Below, in pieces: positions 1 to 16,600 of a stretch of 64,000 bases of DNA. A program made the position numbers and the translations under genes. A model generated the notes under the pieces. It was not told the origin of the DNA. It was given only the letters and a program-made list of their open reading frames with translations, and ran no database searches. The stretch's first letter is position 1, and every line of letters starts with the position of its first letter. Origin of the DNA: Unio delphinus (taxonomy: Eukaryota; Mollusca; Bivalvia; Unionida; Unionidae); contig JAQISU010000115.1 in the NCBI GenBank assembly GCA_029339505.1, forward strand, positions 10,057,001 through 10,121,000. Direction: 5' to 3'.

Positions 1-134
1 TTTGGATGGCCAGATTGAAAACCAAAGAAAATAATAGAAAGTTTCGAATCATGGATACTGTGTTTGGTATTAAGCATCAAACCAGTTAATTAAAAAAACC
101 AAACCATGTCCGTATGACTCACGAACATCCCGAA

Positions 135-2970
<2,836 letters not shown>

Positions 2971-2971
2971 A

Positions 2972-2984
2972 TTTATTATTTATT
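2972..2984 (-). terminator. Poly(A) signals of the three-exon gene
   Basis: Two AATAAA hexamers on the minus strand (2984-2979 and 2977-2972) overlap and directly follow the stop codon of exon 3. A 3' UTR this short is unusual but possible; a further signal downstream cannot be excluded. Confidence 0.4.
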
Positions 2985-3864
2985 TATAAGTTCGTTCTTC
3001 TACCTTTTCGTTCCATCTGATCTGTGAGGTCCTCAATCTGGGCACAAATAGCGGCCCTTTTATCTTCGTCTGCTTTACATGATGCCAGCATAATTTGCAA
3101 TTGTGCTCTCTTGGACTTCAAAAACATCAGTTCTTTGTCTTCTGTCTTATTACAAGGAATATGTTTCTCCCATAACTCCATATTTCCTCCCTAAGAATAT
3201 AAAAAAACAGAAGACTAGAATAGGACAGGTAAGTTAGAAAGTATGAAGGAAAACATGGTACCGGGATATGTCCATGTTTACTAATCAGAAAACATAGTAC
3301 CAGGACATTTCCATGTATACTAATCAGAAAACATAGTACCAGAACATTTCCATGTATACTAATCAGAAAACATAGTACCGGGACATTTCCATTTGTACTA
3401 ATCAGAAAACATAGTACCGGGACATTTCCAAGTATACTAATCAGAAAACATAGTATCAGTACATTTCCATGTATACTAATCAGAAAACATAGTACTTCGA
3501 CATTTCCATGTATACTAATCAGAAAACATAGTACCGGGACATTTCCATGTATACTAATCAGAAAACATAGTACTTCGACATTTCCATGTATACTAATCAG
3601 AAAACATAGTACCGGGACATTTCCATGTATACTAATCAGAAAACATAGTACCGGGACATTTCCGTGTATACTAATCAGAAAACATCCTATTGTCAACAAC
3701 AGCAACAATAAAACTCGTCTTTAATTTGTAGAGGCCATTAAAGAGGAAACACTAGGCTGTGCAAACTTATAATAACTATATAGTAATCCTCATTAGAGTC
3801 TCTCCTACAAAACGACGCCATTTAGTCTTAGAACTTGCGCTAATGTTTAGAATTTACAATTCAA

Positions 3865-3950
<86 letters not shown>

Positions 3951-4564
3951 TACCTTATTTAGATAGCCATCCAAAGTTACATCTATTGGCGTAGTTAAAT
4001 ATGGAACAAAGGGAGACGCAGGAATGGGATGCGTATTATACGAGGAATGCACTTGCATTTGAGTCACACACTCATTTATATTTTCACTCTCCATACTATT
4101 TTGAAAGCATGCGTGATAGTATGCATTATTTCCTGTAAGACTGCAATTAACATGGTCACTGGCACCCAGTCCTGAGTCACAATTACTTATCATCCCGACA
4201 GTTGAGAATGTATCGACACTGAAGGGGATCGAGTCTGAACACACTCCACCAGAAGACAATATACCTCCGGTATCTGAACTGGAAAGAGCGCTGCAGCCGC
4301 AAGCGTCAGTCGAACATCCTGCAGCATCACTGCTGCTAAAACCTACAATAGCAAACATAGAAACCTTCTTTTTGTATTTAATCTTACAAAATGTTTCTAA
4401 CTTGTTTTAATTTTCATAAATTAAAGTTACTTTTAACCTGTCAAGTAATTAAATAGTCATAAGTAAAGTACCCACCCACCCCCGTTTACATTCATAAACG
4501 CACATGAATGGAAAAGAACAATGAAATTTAGCATACCTCCACTACTGTTTCCGAAGTCATCCAT
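2984..4564 (-). CDS. Three-exon host gene, 207-aa low-complexity/coiled-coil protein, unknown function
   Basis: The coding exons on the minus strand are 4564-4537 (28 bp), 4342-3954 (389 bp) and 3190-2984 (207 bp), 624 bp in total or 207 codons plus stop. Exon 1 begins ATGGATGAC and ends GGAG|GTATGC. Exon 2 follows CTATTGTAG and ends AATAAG|GTAACG. Exon 3 follows a T-rich tract ending ATTCTTAG. Phases match at both junctions (phase 1, then phase 0). The N-terminal 60 residues are rich in Ser, Gly, Cys and Asp, starting MDDFGNSSG. Residues about 60-138 are mixed with several Cys. The C-terminal 69 residues, from the exon 3 start to TNL-stop, are charged and helical (KRAQLQ, AQIEDLTDQMER) and probably form a short coiled coil. 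AATAAA signals overlap and follow the stop. Intron 2 holds a 39-bp minisatellite, and a long (CT)n begins six bases inside its donor. I do not recognise the family. Matching phases, splice sites, a stop and a poly(A) signal make a real gene likely. Confidence 0.68.
3251..3686. repeat. 39-bp minisatellite, about 11 copies
   Basis: Tandem 39-bp units containing CATAGTACCGGGACATTTCC followed by ATGTATACTAATCAG. The unit length is a multiple of three, so the minus strand stays open for 193 codons (13-residue repeat, LISIHGNV core). The tract lies inside intron 2 of the three-exon gene and its ORF runs antisense into exon 3 sequence in another frame, so I treat it as non-coding. Confidence 0.95.
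3870..3947. repeat. (CT)n microsatellite beside a splice donor
   Basis: About 78 bp of CT. On the minus strand it reads (GA)n and begins six bases after the GTAACG donor of exon 2 in the three-exon gene. Confidence 0.97.
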
Positions 4565-4795
4565 GCTGTGTATGTCATATGTAGAATAATAACTCAATAC
4601 CTGGCAAAGGTTTAAATACAGATATTTTCAATGACAATGGCTTACGTGTAATTGTACACGATGTTTAATTCCTTCCTTACATAGCGTCAACACTTGTTGT
4701 CATCCGATCCGTACGGTAATATGTTTATAGATTGGAATCTCTGCGCCCATGTCTGTCTGTCTCTCTGTGTCTGTCTCCGTGTATATCTGTCTGTG

Positions 4796-4796
<1 letters not shown>

Positions 4797-4849
<53 letters not shown>
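4797..4849. repeat. (TATC)n microsatellite
   Basis: About 13 TATC units, preceded by a GTCT-rich stretch. Confidence 0.95.
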
Positions 4850-6944
4850 GACATTTTGGACTGGGTTGCGGCAGTTTGAAACGAAAACTAACGGGTTTGC
4901 ACAATCATTCTATGCACAATATTGGAGAGCCCACGTGGTGGTATAACGCGTGGTGCTATATCGAGTGCATGCTGTATAGTATTTTATTTTACTCCTATAT
5001 CGCCTGGTCTTTGGTCGAATGTCTCATTCTCACGGACGCGTAAACATGACATCATCTGCCTCGCATACATGAACTATGTAACTAAATCGCCAATGATCGA
5101 TAAGCACGTGTCTATAAATAGGTTAAAATTTTTGGTCCAGCCAATCACAAAATAAGGGATTGGTACGCATTTCGTGTCGTAACAGCGCCTGTTTGTATTA
5201 ACTATTTCGATTGGATTAGTCTCATTAGACAAATTGTTGACGATCTACACCGTAACGGATGAGTAATTTTTACTACCGTCTAAACAGTTATCTAATAATG
5301 TATGCAGCACATTACAGAAAACAGGTTATGGACAATAAAATACATTTCCCACTCGGTTAACGTAAACAATATGAATTTAATAGGCCTGGGACCGTTTGTT
5401 CTTTTAAGGTAAATAACCTTTCATCCATGTTTGGTTTTGTAATACATAAGTAATATTCCTGAATTCAAACTTTTCAAATCGTAGATAGGACCGTTGAATG
5501 TAAACTCACATGTTATTAAATGTTACATTGCACGTACTATTAGTATCCTTTCCAGTACGAAGAATACTGCTTTCACGATTGAATTCAACAACAACCTACA
5601 TAACACTACTCTGTCTAGTGTTAAACGATGATCGATAACAATAAACATAATAATGTTTTGGCTACGCAAAATCTCCATACCCCAGGAGATTCGTCTTAAT
5701 TCGAAAAATTACCTTATATTGTAGGAAATCTAATTATACTTTTGAGTCTTCAATCATGGTTAAACAATAAACATTTAGAACTTTGACCAGTAGATAATGA
5801 TTGATTGCTTGGTCCGGGCATTGGTTGACCTGTTTCCAACATGCCAGAATAGTTTATTTTATCCATCCACCTTCTTCACAAGATTTTCCAATAAAAATAC
5901 GAGAGTAAAAAGTGTAATTTGAAAAGAAATATTCTCTTGCATGAATGACTATGTAAATATGGATTGTTATTAGATGACATAATTTATGCATTACATTTAC
6001 AATTGCTTTAGATGTTTAAATGATACGAAAATGGACAAATAATATAATTAATTGAAACAATTTGATGGCAGATTATGTTCATTACACTTGAATATCACAT
6101 TATGATACTATTTTAAATATTAATCTTATGCCTGAAAAATAATGTTCACATGTCTTATGTAATTCTTATCACCCGAAAATTATGATATAAACATATATAG
6201 TATGTATCAACTATTAATTACGTCACTCGAAAACAACGCATATCTCTGTGTAATAAACGGATTAACTCTGTGTAATAAACTATCTCTGTGTAATAAACTA
6301 TATATGTGTAATAAACGGTTAAACGGGTAAACGGTTAAACGAGTAAACGGATGTTTTAAGTACTAGAGGCTGATATCTCTCCCAATCTCTACTTTAAAGT
6401 ACTTTCGGCATGCTTGAAACAAAGAGACCCAACACTGTCACTGACGTTACACATTTACAAATATCATATTTGAAAAATGATACATGGGAAACATTCTGAA
6501 AATACACACGTGCCCAGTGATAAAATATATTTTGGAGATCAGAACTAAAACAAGTTTGTTATTCACTGCTGACTTTAAGAAACTTCATTTATTCTCATCG
6601 ACGTTCATGAATAAAGCATTGATATTTTATAATAAATTTCGTGTAATTGTGTTTGATATAATTACTCAACTATAACTCAGTATATTTAATCTTAGAATAT
6701 GGAAATTATTAATATTTTTAAAATTTTATATTTTTATTTTTTGGGTAATGAGGGATGATGTAGATAAAAGAACCCAATGCACCTGTATGTTTTCATCAAT
6801 ACGGAAGTGACGAAAATGCTAAACAGAAATAACGTACATTTTATAGAAATGTTCAACATTTAAAACAGATCACAAAATAAAAATATAGTTCAGCTCTTTC
6901 GGAGAATTTTCGCAAATGATTATGTTGATAGGAAATTAATATTA
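4850..6944. other. Upstream flank and host intergenic sequence
   Basis: The sequence upstream of the three-exon gene's start is AT-rich. At 6240-6352 there are four copies of a TGTGTAATAAAC motif followed by TTAAACGG-type repeats. No gene, RNA or transposon was recognised. Confidence 0.5.
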
Positions 6945-7262
6945 TAGGCAATTAATAGGCAATTAAATTTGGGTATATGTCACGTTTATAGGCAATGAAA
7001 CCTGGGTATATGTCATGTTTAATGGCAATTAAATCTGGGTATATGTCACGTTTAATGGCAATTAAATCTGGTTATGTGTCATGTTTAATGGCAATTCAAT
7101 CTGGGTATATGTCATGTTCAATAGCAAGGAAATCTGGGTATATGTCACGGTTAATGGCAATGAAATCTAAGTTTGTCACGTTTAATGGCAATTAAATCTG
7201 GGTAGATGTCACGTTTAATGGCCATTCAATCTGGGTATATATCATGTTTAATGTCAATTTCC
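6945..7262. repeat. 33-bp minisatellite, about 9 copies
   Basis: Tandem units containing TTTAATGGCAATTAAATCTG then GGTATATGTCACG. The 33-bp unit keeps a frame open (11-residue repeat with SGYMSCLMAI), which explains the short ORFs here. Confidence 0.93.
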
Positions 7263-8241
7263 CCACATTTGCTCAACAGTATTAGCAATCACGTGCGCAC
7301 CAATATTTACACTCGATTCGAATCAAGACAAAAACTCATAAAACACAAGACGTTTGCTAGATATCAATTTAAAAATTTAACACGATAACGACAACACTGT
7401 TAATTTTTGTATATAATGTACTGAAAGGCAGGCCATTTTAAATCGCTCTTTTAAAGTCAAAATTCAAAAAATTATATGTAAGTAAATCTCTTTAATATTG
7501 TGTTTTTGGTGGAAATTCACAACATTCAAAGCGCAAGAAATGTGCAACATTAATCAAAGAGAATTTTCATTATTTGACATATGTATAGAGTTACTTTTCT
7601 CAGTTGTCCAATTTGTTATAGAAATATTAAAAGGACACAGGCGGCCCTTATTTTAATTAAAATGGACAAGTAAAGAAACCAGAAAAAGAAAATTGTGTAG
7701 CCTGTATGTTTCCTTTCTGGTAAAATTTGCATCACGTTTCCAGGAATCCTCCGTCGACAATTTAGCAACTATAAATTAATATTATTACTAAGTTGTAAGT
7801 ATTTGTTTACATCGGTGATGCTTTCCCTTTTTGATTTTGGTTGGGATGTTTTAGTTTTTGGCCAATTTAATAAAATCATCATAACAAATCACTAACACAT
7901 TCAAAAGAAATTTAAAAAATTGTTTTCCGTTACAAATTTCATATCTATAATGAGCGTTGGAGCATCAGTTGTAGTATCTTTTTGTTTAAAAATTTCCGTT
8001 AGAAACAGTAAAACAGCTAGAAAAAAAAACAGTTGTTTAATGTTTTTTATTTTGGGCGAAAAACAGCTGTTTTACTGTTACTGTTAAACAGTTACCAGAA
8101 ACCCTACACCCATGGACTCTCCGATGAACCTAAAGTGAGCCCCAGTGGCGAAAAAGCGCAAGGCCACAAGCACCTGTTGGAGGGGTGGCAAAGACATGGT
8201 CCGTTTAGCTAAAGCCGAATCAACTGTTTCAATAAGATGCC
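7263..8241. other. Host intergenic sequence
   Basis: AT-rich unique sequence. A stretch near 7990-8095 repeats AAACAGCTG/TTTAAC-type words (roughly AAACAGTT). Nothing coding was recognised. Confidence 0.45.
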
Positions 8242-8349
8242 ATCAACCCTCCTGGAGATGTCCCACTCATCTCCTGCCCCTTATGCAAACAGACATTCCT
8301 TGCAAGGATTGGTCTTATCAGCCACCTGCGCACGCACAGAATAGAACCA
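8242..8349 (+). pseudogene. LINE ORF2 C-terminal fragment with C2H2 finger
   Basis: A short plus-strand frame encodes the C-terminal tail seen in some non-LTR retrotransposon ORF2 proteins. A C2H2 finger has paired cysteines (CPLCKQTF) and the LISHLRTHR helix. Its words match the longer fragment at 9749-10110 on the other strand, so the two are copies of one family. The upstream reverse transcriptase part is absent. It is a dead fragment. Confidence 0.65.
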
Positions 8350-9748
8350 AAGCCGAATCAAGTGTTTCAATAACAGTATTTACGATAAATAAAATGATAA
8401 GTCTGGTAAATCTATAGCGAGCGAACAAAACAGTGTAATCGACGTATATGGAGTCACCTCTCTCACTAAACATTCTCCTTTCTTAACGATTCCTTTGATG
8501 ATGTCGACGATAATGTCGTTCAAGCGCCATATTTGAGGGTCTCCACTTGAGGGAGCATAACCCTTACCTGAGATAATTGAGAACAGTTCTCACATTTGAG
8601 TTGAACATTTTTCTCATGTGTTCTTTGTGAAACCAGATTTGAGAAAAAATTTAAATGTTGAGTAAAATCTAAAACTTTGAGTCCAGAAACACACTTAAGA
8701 TGTTTAGTGAAAGCGAGCAATCAGCTCACAAGATCTCATCGAGGCTTAAACAAAAAGAATGAAAACTCTCTTTTGAATCAATCAATACCAAAGTTGTTTT
8801 CTTTTCTTTTCTTTTTCACAAGTTTGTTAAAGAGTCATGTGTAACCTCTGGCAGATGATGACTATGGTAAACATTTGGCTGATAGTTACAGGTTTATTTC
8901 TTCAATATTTTCATGACAAGATTTTGAAAAACTGAAAACATGTTTTAGATATAACAATTAATCTTTAAGGCAGGTTTGACTGAAATGCATATTTAGTAAA
9001 TGGAATATTTGATACGTCCCAGGTCATTGTAACTTATAAACCACCATTAGTTCAGTACTTCCCACTATGACATAGCATGTGCAACGTCTATTGAATGAAT
9101 CTAATTCTTTTCAAGAAAATTACAAGTTTGTATCTTATAAAATTGAGATTAGAAATAGATCAATATATCTGAATGTAATATATAATATATTATAACCATG
9201 TATTTGTTAGCTGGTTTACCACAACGAGCGTAATGAAAACCAGACATGACTTCAATAATACTGGCATTTGACTCCAGATTTGCAAAAAGTGGGCGAAGTT
9301 GGTTTTATTCTGTATGACGTCAATATTACTATTCTAAGACGTTTTTGACTGTCAGTCTTCACGTATTTTTCTCGGTCTCAGAAACGAAAGACCAACGCCT
9401 TACTACTTCCGCTTTGAAAGTACATTGTACCCTTTTTTCAGTGTATCCTATTGTGTTCATCCCAGTCAGTACTAGTGGTGTTTACAATGTCACGTATAGA
9501 ACTGTGGAATGTATATAAGGAGATTAAGTCGGTCAGTTGGTAAAACTAGACGATTTATAATATAAAGGTGCAAATGATTCAATTATATTTTATTATGTAG
9601 TGATATAGATCGAAACACTGGCTAAGAATGAATTATATGCATATTGGTTATCTTCAAACTGTCTTGAGAAACACTCATTGGCCATAACTATAATAATAGA
9701 CAACTTATGTATAAAGCTTGAGATATACTCAATAACGCATTTAAATAG
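8350..9748. other. Host intergenic sequence
   Basis: Unique AT-rich sequence; nothing recognised. ORFs under 70 codons here lack domains. Confidence 0.45.
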
Positions 9749-10110
9749 TCATCCGAGGGTTGGAGAGGCTGGTTCTGTTCTGTGCATGCGCAGGTGGCTG
9801 ATGAGACCAACCCGTGCACGGAATGTCTGTTTGCATAATGGACATGGGATGAGTGGAACATTTCCAGGATGGTTGATGGCATGTGCGTTTCTGGCTTGCC
9901 TCTTCAGTTCTGCAGCTGCTGTCCAGCTAGATTCACACAACGTGGAACCATTGTGTACAGAGCAACGCCAAGTGACTCGATCGCTTTCTGTTTGCTCCCA
10001 GGTCACAAGGTTTTGATTGAATGCTTTAAATGTAGCTTTCAGATTGTCTTTGAAGCGTTTCATCTGACCTCCGTTGGATCGCTGTCCATGCTGTAGCTCG
10101 CCATAGACGA
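9749..10110 (-). pseudogene. LINE ORF2 C-terminal fragment, minus strand
   Basis: The minus-strand frame is open from about 10110 to 9749. It reads through a YGEL...GGQ lead, a basic KRFKDNLKA block, a WR/WTAAAELKRQAR stretch, and ends in a C2H2 finger with CPLCKQTF and GLISHLRMHR. This matches the conserved C-terminal tail of a class of jockey/CR1-type LINE ORF2 proteins as I know them. No polymerase domain lies upstream; a 35-bp minisatellite begins directly where coding similarity ends. It is a truncated relic related to the fragment at 8242-8349. Confidence 0.72.
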
Positions 10111-10395
10111 CGCTTGATATCTACTCAATAACGCCTTTGAATGGAGTCTTGAGATATACTCAATAACGCCTTTGAATAGAACCTAGAGTTATACTCAATA
10201 ACGCCTGTGAATAGAGCCTTGAGTTATACTCAGTAACGCCTTAGAATAGAGCCTTGAGATATACTCAATAACGCCGTTGAATAAAGCCTTGAGATATACT
10301 CAGTGGCAATAACTATAATAATTAACGACTCGTGTATAAAGCTGTAGATATACTCAATAATGCCTTTGAATAGAGCCTTGAAAAACACTAAATGG
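10111..10395. repeat. 35-bp minisatellite
   Basis: About seven diverged copies of a unit containing TTGAGATATACTCAATAACG and CCTTTGAATAGAGCC. A single unit also occurs upstream at about 9718, on the other side of the LINE fragment, so the LINE piece may have inserted into the array. Confidence 0.88.
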
Positions 10396-11269
10396 GGCCT
10401 TCTGTTCAAACTTCACTTCTTCTTCCGTGAGTTTCTATTTCTATTCAACGGTAATGAGTATTATTTTGTAAAAAGGTCTGCAATAAATACTTGACATTGC
10501 CTCATAAAATTATGAAATATTACCGTCTGCATATACATTATCTGATGAGTCAAATGTTGTAGTCAATGTTGCTAATTTTGAAATAAAATGAATAAATAAA
10601 TGTCGTGAACGGTTCAGATTATACAGATATAGATTTCAGAAGTGATGTTTATAGCTATTGAAAAATTACTATAAAATCATTATTTTATTTTTCTAAAACA
10701 TTTATATAGACATCGAGATATAAAGACATTGCCTTTTCGCACAAATATAATAAACAAAAGAGGTTTATCTTCTTTGCTCACTGCAATATATGGATTAGTA
10801 TAGTAAAATACACAAACAACTTTCGCACGAACTCGAAAACCCTGTCTCTGCATAGACCCTGGCAAGCCTTTAGTTTACTGTCGTTCGCTGGGTGACAATT
10901 ACAGAAAAATGTTTAAAAGGATGACATTAGACAGTAAGTGACCACTAAGGGAGATACCTGCGAGAGTGTTCCGAATGTGACAAACCTGGAAATGAGCATG
11001 GAGTTTACAATGGCATAACATCATATATTTACAAGAGTTTAAAGAATGATTTATAATCAATATATCTGCGAATATGAAACCGGGAATCACACCAACTATC
11101 GTTTCACATTGAATTAGCTGCAGGTATTAATCGAGAAACTAATACTAACCACAAATGTTGACAACAATCACTGTTACCACTGAAACAGTTTTGATTAACG
11201 AACTTATTTAAATTTTAAAAAGGATATATACAGAACACAGAGAGTCGTTAACAAAAGCTAATCGTACAC
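10396..11269. other. Host intergenic sequence
   Basis: Unique AT-rich sequence with no recognised feature. Confidence 0.45.
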
Positions 11270-11404
11270 TCATTTGCATTGTCATTTTCCATATTATTTT
11301 GAAAGCATGCTTGATTGAATGCATTATGTCACTGACATCCAGTCATGAGTACAATTATTTGTCATCGCGAAATTTGAGAATGTCTCGACACTGAAGGGAA
11401 CAGA
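11270..11404 (-). pseudogene. Decayed copy of exon 2 of the three-exon gene
   Basis: This segment matches 4060-4225, inside exon 2 of the three-exon gene, in the same orientation. Shared words include TTTTGAAAGCATGC, TGCATTAT, TTGAGAATGT and CGACACTGAAGGG. Relative to the intact exon it lacks about 22 bases in the middle and carries many substitutions. It ends where a SINE begins. No other exon of the gene was found nearby. Confidence 0.7.
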
Positions 11405-11600
11405 CATGTAGCATGATGTCCCGCCCAAACACATTATCCAGACACCAGGCCGACCAGTCCTATTATTAACCTCTTAATGCTGAGCACCATGCGAGGCAGC
11501 TGTTAGTACCATTTTTCTAATTCTTTGGTATGATTCGGCCGGGAATTTAAACGTAGTCTGGTAGACCGTTAGCGCCCAGGACAATACCGGACAAGCAGAT
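11405..11600 (-). mobile_element. tRNA-derived SINE, minus strand
   Basis: Read on the minus strand, the body contains GCTGCCTCGCATGGTGCTCA, TTAAGAGGTTA, GACTGGTCGGCCTGGTGTC and CATGCTACATG, closely matching the copy at 37023-37270 on the plus strand. A degenerate B-box-like TTTAAATTCCCGG lies in its head. The head is badly decayed. I do not assign a named SINE family. Confidence 0.7.
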
Positions 11601-11806
11601 TCCTCCTTTCCTCTCTATGTTCTGTTTTTCTCATTGCGTCGCTTAATGTTAAGCCTGTTCACTCTTGAATTTTATATTACGAGTTTTTTCTCTTCATTGT
11701 ACAGTTCCTTGCATGAATGTTTTGGCCAGTACTGATGATCTTGAGACACACCCATACCACTGCAGTTTACGTAATTTCACTGTGATCAGATCTTCTTGAG
11801 GCCCGT

Positions 11807-13051
<1,245 letters not shown>

Positions 13052-13106
<55 letters not shown>
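13052..13106. repeat. (CT)n microsatellite
   Basis: About 55 bp of CT dinucleotides. Confidence 0.97.
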
Positions 13107-13109
<3 letters not shown>

Positions 13110-13601
13110 AACATGTAGCCATTTATAAATAAATAAGCAAGCAAAATGAATCTTTTTTAGGAAATGTTGCAAAAGTATATCGATTGTATGTCTTTCTTTC
13201 CCCATAGTATGTATTTTTGATTAGTTCAGTTTTAATACATTTTGATATAGGGTTTTACACCTCCCTAATTAGTGTGCCACTGCTCATCAACACTGGATGG
13301 TCTTGGAGTTATTTATATAAGTGATCCGGACCGATGGATTAGTTCTGTCTAATGAATGCTAGATGTATGCTCTTATATTGTATTGTATTTTTGTTCAGAC
13401 TGGTTTTATATAACTCAAATTTATTTTGAGTTTTTATAGATATATAATTTATGGAAGCAGTTTACTGTATGTACAGGATTAACATAAGTCTATTTTGTTT
13501 GTGATTATAATAGGATGGAGGGTAATAAGTTCATATTATAATCACATGTGCAGCACGTTCATATTCATATCTTAATTAAACAATTCAAGTTAAATGGTAT
13601 C

Positions 13602-16600
13602 TACTTCATCACTAAAAATGTTATACTGTATCACTAATGATGTTATACTTCATGACTAATAATGTTATACTTCATCACTAATAATGTTATACTGTATCAC
13701 TAATGATGTTATACTTCATGACTAATAATGTTATACTTCATCACTAATAATCTTATAGTTCATCACTAATAATGTTATACTTCATGACTAATGATGTTAT
13801 ACTTCATCACTAATAATGTTATACTTCATCACTAATAATGTTATACTTCATCACTAATAATGTTATACTGTATCACTAATGATGTTATACTTCATGACTA
13901 ATGATGTTATAGTTCATCACTAATGATGTTATACTTCATCACTAAAAATGTTATACTTCATGACTAATGATGTTATAGTTCATCACTAATGATGTTATAC
14001 TTCATCACTAATAATGTTATACTTCATTACTAATAATGTTATACTTCATGACTAATAATCTTATACTGTATCACTAATGATTTATAGTTCATCACTAATA
14101 ATGTTATACTTCATCACTAATAATGTTATACTGTATCACTAATTATGTTATACTTCATGACTAATAATCTTATACTTCATGACTAATAATGTTATACTGT
14201 ATCACTAATGATGTTATAGTTCATCACTAATAATGTTATACTTCATCACTAAAAATGTTATACTTCATGACTAATGATGTTATAGTTCATCACTAATGAT
14301 GTTATACTTCATCACTAATAATGTTATACTTCATCACTAATAATGTTATACTTCATGACTAATAATGTTATACTTCATCACTAATAATGTTATAGTTCAT
14401 CACTAATGATGTTATACTACATCACTAATAATGTTATACTTCATCACTAATAATGTTATACTTCATCACTAATAATGTTATACTTCATCACTAAAAATGT
14501 TATACTTCATGACTAATAATGTTATACTTCATGACTAATAATGTTATACTTCATCACTAATAATGTTATACTTCATCACTAATAATGTTATACTTCATCA
14601 CTAATAATGTTATACTGTATCACTAATGATGTTATACTTCATGACTAATAATGTTATACTTCATCACTAATAATCTTATAGTTCATCACTAATAATGTTA
14701 TACTTCATGACTAATGATGTTATACTTCATCACTAATAATGTTATACTTCATCACTAATAATGTTATACTTCATCACTAACAATGTTATACTGTATCACT
14801 AATGATGTTATACTTCATGACTAATGATGTTATAGTTCCTCACTAATGATGTTATACTTCATCACTAAAAATGTTATACTTCATGACTAATGATGTTATA
14901 GTTCATCACTAATGATGTTATACTTCATCACTAATAATGTTATACTTCATCACTAATAATGTTAAACTTCATGACTAATAATCTTATACTGTATCACTAA
15001 TGATTTATAGTTCATCACTAATAATGTTATACTTCATCACTAATAATGTTATACTGTATCACTAATTATGTTATACTTCATGACTAATAATCTTATACTT
15101 CATGACTAATAATGTTATACTGTATCACTAATGATGTTATAGTTCATCACTAATAATGTTATACTTCATCACTAAAAATGTTATACTTCATGACTAATGA
15201 TGTTATAGTTCATCACTAATGATGTTATACTTCATCACTAATAATGTTATACTTCATCACTAATAATGTTATACTTCATGACTAATAATGTTATACTTCA
15301 TCACTAATAATGTTATAGTTCATCACTAATGATGTTATACTACATCACTAATAATGTTATACTTCATCACTAATAATGTTATACTTCATCACTAATAATG
15401 TTATACTTCATCACTAAAAATGTTATACTTCATGACTAATAATGTTATACTTCATGACTAATAATGTTATACTTCATCACTAATAATGTTATACTTCATC
15501 ACTAATGATGTTATACTTCATCACTAATAATGTCATACTTCATGACTAATAATGTTATACTTCATCACTAATAATGTTATACTTCATGACTAATAATGTT
15601 ATACTTCATCACTAATAATGTTATACTTCATCACTAATGATGTTATACTTCATCACTAATAATGTTATACTTCATCACTAATGATGTTATACTTCATCAC
15701 TAAAAATGTTATACTTCATGACTAATGTTGTTATAGTTCATCACTAATGATGTTATACTTCATCACTAATAATGTTATACTTCATGACTAATAATGTTAT
15801 ACTTCATCACTAAAAATGTTATACTTCATGACTAATGATGTTATAGTTCATCACTAATAATGTTATACTTCATCACTAATGATGTTATACTTCATGACTA
15901 ATAATGTTATACTTCATCACTAATAATGTTATAGTTCATCACTAATGATGTTATACTTCATCACTAATAATGTTATACTTCATCACTAATAATGTTATAC
16001 TTCATCACTAATAATGTTATACTTCATCACTAAAAATGTTATACTTCATCACTAATGATGTTATACTTCATCACTAATAATGTTATACTTCATGACTAAT
16101 AATGTTATACTTCATCACTAATAATGTTATAGTTCATCACTAATGATGTTATACTTCATCACTAATAATGTTATACTTCATCACTAATAATGTTATACTT
16201 CATCACTAATAATGTTATACTGTATCACTAATTATGTTATACTTCATGACTAATAATCTTATACTTCATGACTAATAATGTTATACTTCATCACTAATAA
16301 TCTTATAGTTCATCACTAATAATGTTATACTTCATGACTAATGATGTTATACTTCATCACTAATAATGTTATACTTCATCACTAATAATGTTATACTTCA
16401 TCACTAATAATGTTATACTGTATCACTAATGATGTTATACTTCATGACTAATGATGTTATAGTTCATCACTTATGATGTTATACTTCATCACTAAAAATG
16501 TTATACTTCATGACTAATGATGTTATAGTTCATCACTAATGATGTTATACTTCATCACTAATAATGTTATACTTCATCACTAATAATGTTAAACTTCATG

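Noticed and set aside
3127..3708. 193-codon minus-strand ORF with a 13-residue repeat
   Set aside because: It is the translation of a 39-bp intronic minisatellite and overlaps exon 3 of the three-exon gene in a different frame.
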